Source: Chryseobacterium gleum (GTDB lineage Bacteria; Bacteroidota; Bacteroidia; Flavobacteriales_D; Sanyastnellaceae). From it: a stretch of 8,649 nt of DNA. Shown here one piece after another: positions 6,622 to 8,649 of this stretch (position 1 is the stretch's first letter; every line of letters begins with the position of its first letter). The position numbers and the translations under genes are program-made. The stretch covers positions 1 through 8,649 of the forward strand of contig CAMCUG010000048.1 in NCBI GenBank assembly GCA_945878835.1, written 5' to 3'. The notes below the pieces were generated by a model that was not told the origin of the DNA, searched no databases, and worked only from the letters and a program-made list of their open reading frames with translations.

Positions 6622-7918
6622 TATCGAAGTTTCTCAAATATTAACTATTCTCGCAACTCTGCTCGGCTGTGCCTTTTATTCTGGTGTTGAAATTGCCTTT
6701 CTCACTTCCAACAAACTAAAAATTGAGTTAGACAGAAAGCAAGGCGTATTCGGGGCCTCTATTCTCTCATCGCTAGTTGGAAAACCAAAAATTTTCCTTG
6801 CGATGCTTTTGGTTGGAAATAATATTTCCTTGGTTATTTATGGAATTGTCTTCGGTGATATTCTTACTTCAATTATTGAATCCAATTTCCCTTTTCTGCA
6901 AGATATAGTTGGGGCCTACGGTGTGCTGATTCTTCAAACCATTATTTCTACATTGGTTGTCCTCATATTTGGCGAGTTCATTCCTAAGGCCTTGCTTTCC
7001 TCGCAACCCAACAAGTGGTTGTTGCGTCTTTCTCCACTCATTGCTATCTGGTATGCCGTCTTGTTTGTGTTCGCTTACAGCGTAACGAAAGTAAGCGAAT
7101 GGATTATCTCCGTTCTTTTCCGAAACTCTCCGAAAGAACAAGACATTGTTTTCGGAAGAACCGATTTGAATCATTATCTCGAAGGTTTCACCGGTGCTAA
7201 TTCCCAACAGAAAGAATTCGATTTGGAAATTCAATTCTTTCAGAACGCGTTAGATTTTTCTTTGTTGAAAGCGCGTGACTGCATGCTTCCACGTAACGAA
7301 ATCGTTGCCATTGATATTGACGAGAGCATTGCGAAAGCAAAAGACCTTTTCATTGAAACTAAACTTTCGAAGATTATCGTTTATCGGGAAAACATTGATC
7401 AGTTGATTGGATATGTTCACTTCAGTGACTTCTTCAAGAACCCGAAGGAAATCAAAGAAATCCTTCGTCCAATTGCCATTGTCCCTGAACCAATGGCCGC
7501 GAATGAAATTTTAAAAAATTTCCGCAGTCAGAAGAAAAGTGTAGCCGCCGTTGTTGACGAATTTGGAGGGACTAGCGGATTAATCACCTTCGAAGATATT
7601 ATTGAAGAAATTTTTGGTGAAATTGAAGACGAGCACGACACCATCGACAATGTTGAGCGTGAGGTGAAAAAAGGATGGTACGAATTCTCTGGAAGACTTG
7701 ATGTTCAATACATCAATGAAAAATACAAGTTGGAACTCCCTGAAAATGAAGAGCAATATGATACGCTTGGTGGGCTCATTTTAAACTTCCACCAGGACTT
7801 TCCGGAAGTAAACCAGGAATTCATCATGGATCGCTATCGGTTCACCATTCTTGCAGTAAACGAGCGACAAATTAAGCTTGTCCAACTTCAAAACATTGAA
7901 GAATTAACAAATAGCTAG
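6614..7918 (+). CDS. CNNM/CBS-domain membrane protein (HlyC/CorC 'hemolysin' family, GldE-related)
   Basis: A 434-aa protein with the complete three-part architecture of the family. Residues 1 to about 185 are a DUF21/CNNM membrane domain with several helices, the FYSGVEIAFLTSNKLKIEL motif (21-39), a GNN motif (68-70) and GEFIPKAL (120-127, the family G-E-x-x-P-K). Residues about 222-335 are a CBS pair, beginning MLPRNEIVAIDIDESIAKA and containing AAVVDEFGGTSGLITFEDIIEEIFGEI (311-337). Residues about 352-427 are the CorC_HlyC (transporter-associated) domain, with WYEFSGRLDVQYIN and YDTLGGLIL. Family members are associated with Mg2+/Co2+ efflux or homeostasis in the inner membrane, with CBS domains sensing nucleotides; the 'hemolysin' name is historical. 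GldE, needed with gldD in gliding flavobacteria, belongs to the same family, but gldD is not next to it here, so I do not use that name. The start overlaps the 64-aa gene by 8 nt. A 74-bp gap follows. Confidence 0.9.
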   Translation: MDNIEVSQILTILATLLGCAFYSGVEIAFLTSNKLKIELDRKQGVFGASILSSLVGKPKIFLAMLLVGNNISLVIYGIVFGDILTSIIESNFPFLQDIVGAYGVLILQTIISTLVVLIFGEFIPKALLSSQPNKWLLRLSPLIAIWYAVLFVFAYSVTKVSEWIISVLFRNSPKEQDIVFGRTDLNHYLEGFTGANSQQKEFDLEIQFFQNALDFSLLKARDCMLPRNEIVAIDIDESIAKAKDLFIETKLSKIIVYRENIDQLIGYVHFSDFFKNPKEIKEILRPIAIVPEPMAANEILKNFRSQKKSVAAVVDEFGGTSGLITFEDIIEEIFGEIEDEHDTIDNVEREVKKGWYEFSGRLDVQYINEKYKLELPENEEQYDTLGGLILNFHQDFPEVNQEFIMDRYRFTILAVNERQIKLVQLQNIEELTNS

Positions 7919-7938
7919 TTCGTTAAAAAAAAACAAGG

Positions 7939-7959
7939 AATTTCCGAGCAAATTTCCGA
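7939..7959 (+). repeat. Short tandem-spaced direct repeat AATTTCCGA x2, 12-bp period
   Basis: AATTTCCGA occurs exactly at 7939-7947 and 7951-7959, separated by GCA, in the gap before the PpiD-like gene. The same stretch can also fold weakly: GGAATTT (7937-7943) against AAATTTCC (7950-7957) with one bulge and a 6-nt loop. No T-run follows on the plus strand, so it is not a convincing terminator. It could be a regulator site or chance. Confidence 0.4.
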
Positions 7960-7971
7960 TATTCGCAATCC

Positions 7972-7979
7972 TAAATTTT
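7972..7979 (+). promoter_or_regulatory. Weak candidate -7 element for the PpiD-like gene
   Basis: TAAATTTT matches TAnnTTTG except at the last base and lies 13 nt before the ATG at 7993. No clear TTTG box lies at the usual distance upstream, so read-through from the preceding operon is equally possible. Confidence 0.25.
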
Positions 7980-7992
7980 ACAGTCCATAACT

Positions 7993-8649
7993 ATGGCAAT
8001 GATTTCAACCCTTCGTAAACAAGGATGGCTAGTACTAGCCCTAGTCGGCATTGGTATTGTCGGCTTCCTAATCCCGTATGACGCTGTAATGGCGATGTTC
8101 GGTGGCGCTTCAGATAAAGTTGGTGTTATTAATGGTGAAACCGTTAAGCAAGACCAGTGGAGAGGTATGCTTCAAGAGCAATCTGAATTGTTCAGCTATG
8201 ATAACAGCCAAACCCACGGTTTGGAGAACGATGTATGGAACAATTTAATTGAAACCACTCTCCTTCAACCTGAGTACCAAAGTCTTGGATTAATAGTTAC
8301 GGACGAAGAGTTGGACGAAATTCTTTTCGGGAAGTACTTGAGTTCTTACGTTAAGAGCACCTTTTACCAAGGTCAAGACTCCTTGCCTTTCAAAGAACAA
8401 ATGCGCGAGAGCTTCAAGAAAATGGAAACGGAGAAGCCAAATCTTTTCACCGGATACAAAAGATTAGTTATCGAAAAGCGTTTGAAAGAAAAGTACGACG
8501 CATTGGTGAGTGCTGGATCTTACGTAAACTCGTTAGATGCTAAGAGTTTGTTCCAACAGTCGAACAACAAAGCTTCTATCGTTTATGTTGTTAAGCCTTA
8601 CGCTCAAATAATGGAGAGTGAAATTTCATTCTCGAATGAGGACATTGAA
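7993..8649 (+). CDS. ppiD: PpiD/SurA-type membrane-anchored peptidyl-prolyl isomerase, N-terminal part only
   Basis: The reading frame is open from the ATG at 7993 to the right edge (219 codons), so the protein is truncated by the window. It begins MAMISTLRKQGWLVLALVGI, a short basic cytoplasmic tail followed by one uncleaved transmembrane helix (about residues 11-34), the layout of PpiD. From about residue 40 it has the SurA_N-type chaperone region: KVGVINGETVKQDQWRGMLQ, then helices including ENDVWNNLIETTLLQPEYQSLG, and LIVTDEELDEILFG (about 101-114). PpiD is an inner-membrane-anchored periplasmic foldase that helps newly exported outer-membrane proteins. The parvulin catalytic domain would lie beyond the edge, so isomerase activity is inferred from family membership only. 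A second ATG at 7999 is an alternative start. It fits the envelope-assembly theme of the upstream genes, but a 74-bp gap may give it its own promoter. Confidence 0.85.
   Translation, partial: MAMISTLRKQGWLVLALVGIGIVGFLIPYDAVMAMFGGASDKVGVINGETVKQDQWRGMLQEQSELFSYDNSQTHGLENDVWNNLIETTLLQPEYQSLGLIVTDEELDEILFGKYLSSYVKSTFYQGQDSLPFKEQMRESFKKMETEKPNLFTGYKRLVIEKRLKEKYDALVSAGSYVNSLDAKSLFQQSNNKASIVYVVKPYAQIMESEISFSNEDIE

Noticed and set aside
6869..7234. 121-codon open frame on the minus strand inside the CNNM/CBS gene
   Set aside because: It lies fully opposite a well-supported gene, its composition shows no domain or signal, and it is best explained as a shadow of the plus-strand codons.
7925..7933. 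A9 tract as an intrinsic terminator after the CNNM gene
   Set aside because: On the plus strand the run is A rather than U in RNA and is not preceded by a GC-rich hairpin. It could serve only minus-strand transcription, for which no gene is present to the right.

Overview
The window looks like chromosomal core DNA from a member of the Bacteroidota, most likely a Flavobacteriales-like marine or freshwater lineage. Three things point this way: a type IX secretion (T9SS) type B C-terminal sorting domain, a DUF6089 outer-membrane barrel, and the order coaX / outer-membrane barrel / lptC / CNNM-CBS protein / PpiD-like foldase, which I recall as recurrent in this phylum. Start codons lack obvious Shine-Dalgarno sequences and are preceded by A-rich stretches, also as expected for the phylum. 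Base composition looks even across the window, and I see no transposase, integrase, tRNA, rRNA or CRISPR array.

Layout: (1) 1-653, minus strand, is the 5' part of a DUF6089-type outer-membrane protein that runs off the left edge. (2) An 81-bp divergent intergenic region separates it from a plus-strand FabK-like / nitronate monooxygenase-family FMN enzyme (735-1679). (3) After a 61-bp gap comes a large secreted protein (1741-3819) built from about six beta-sandwich modules plus a T9SS type B signal. (4) This is followed by a very tightly packed run: coaX (3829-4539), an outer-membrane beta-barrel (4529-5890), lptC (5883-6434), a 64-aa double-membrane-pass protein (6427-6621) and a CNNM/CBS-domain membrane protein (6614-7918). 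(5) After 74 bp a PpiD/SurA-type membrane-anchored foldase begins at 7993 and runs off the right edge.

The theme is envelope biogenesis: a periplasmic LPS-transport lipoprotein, an outer-membrane barrel, a periplasmic foldase and a T9SS-exported surface protein, together with CoA synthesis (CoaX) and possibly fatty-acid synthesis (FabK-like). The four junctions from coaX to the CNNM gene all overlap, by 11, 8, 8 and 8 nt, so these genes are very probably co-transcribed and translationally coupled. There is no stretch over 300 bp without a gene. I see no strong evidence for a new defence or mobile system. The least explained items are the 64-aa membrane protein, the modular surface protein and the serial ATG-NN-TAA overlaps.
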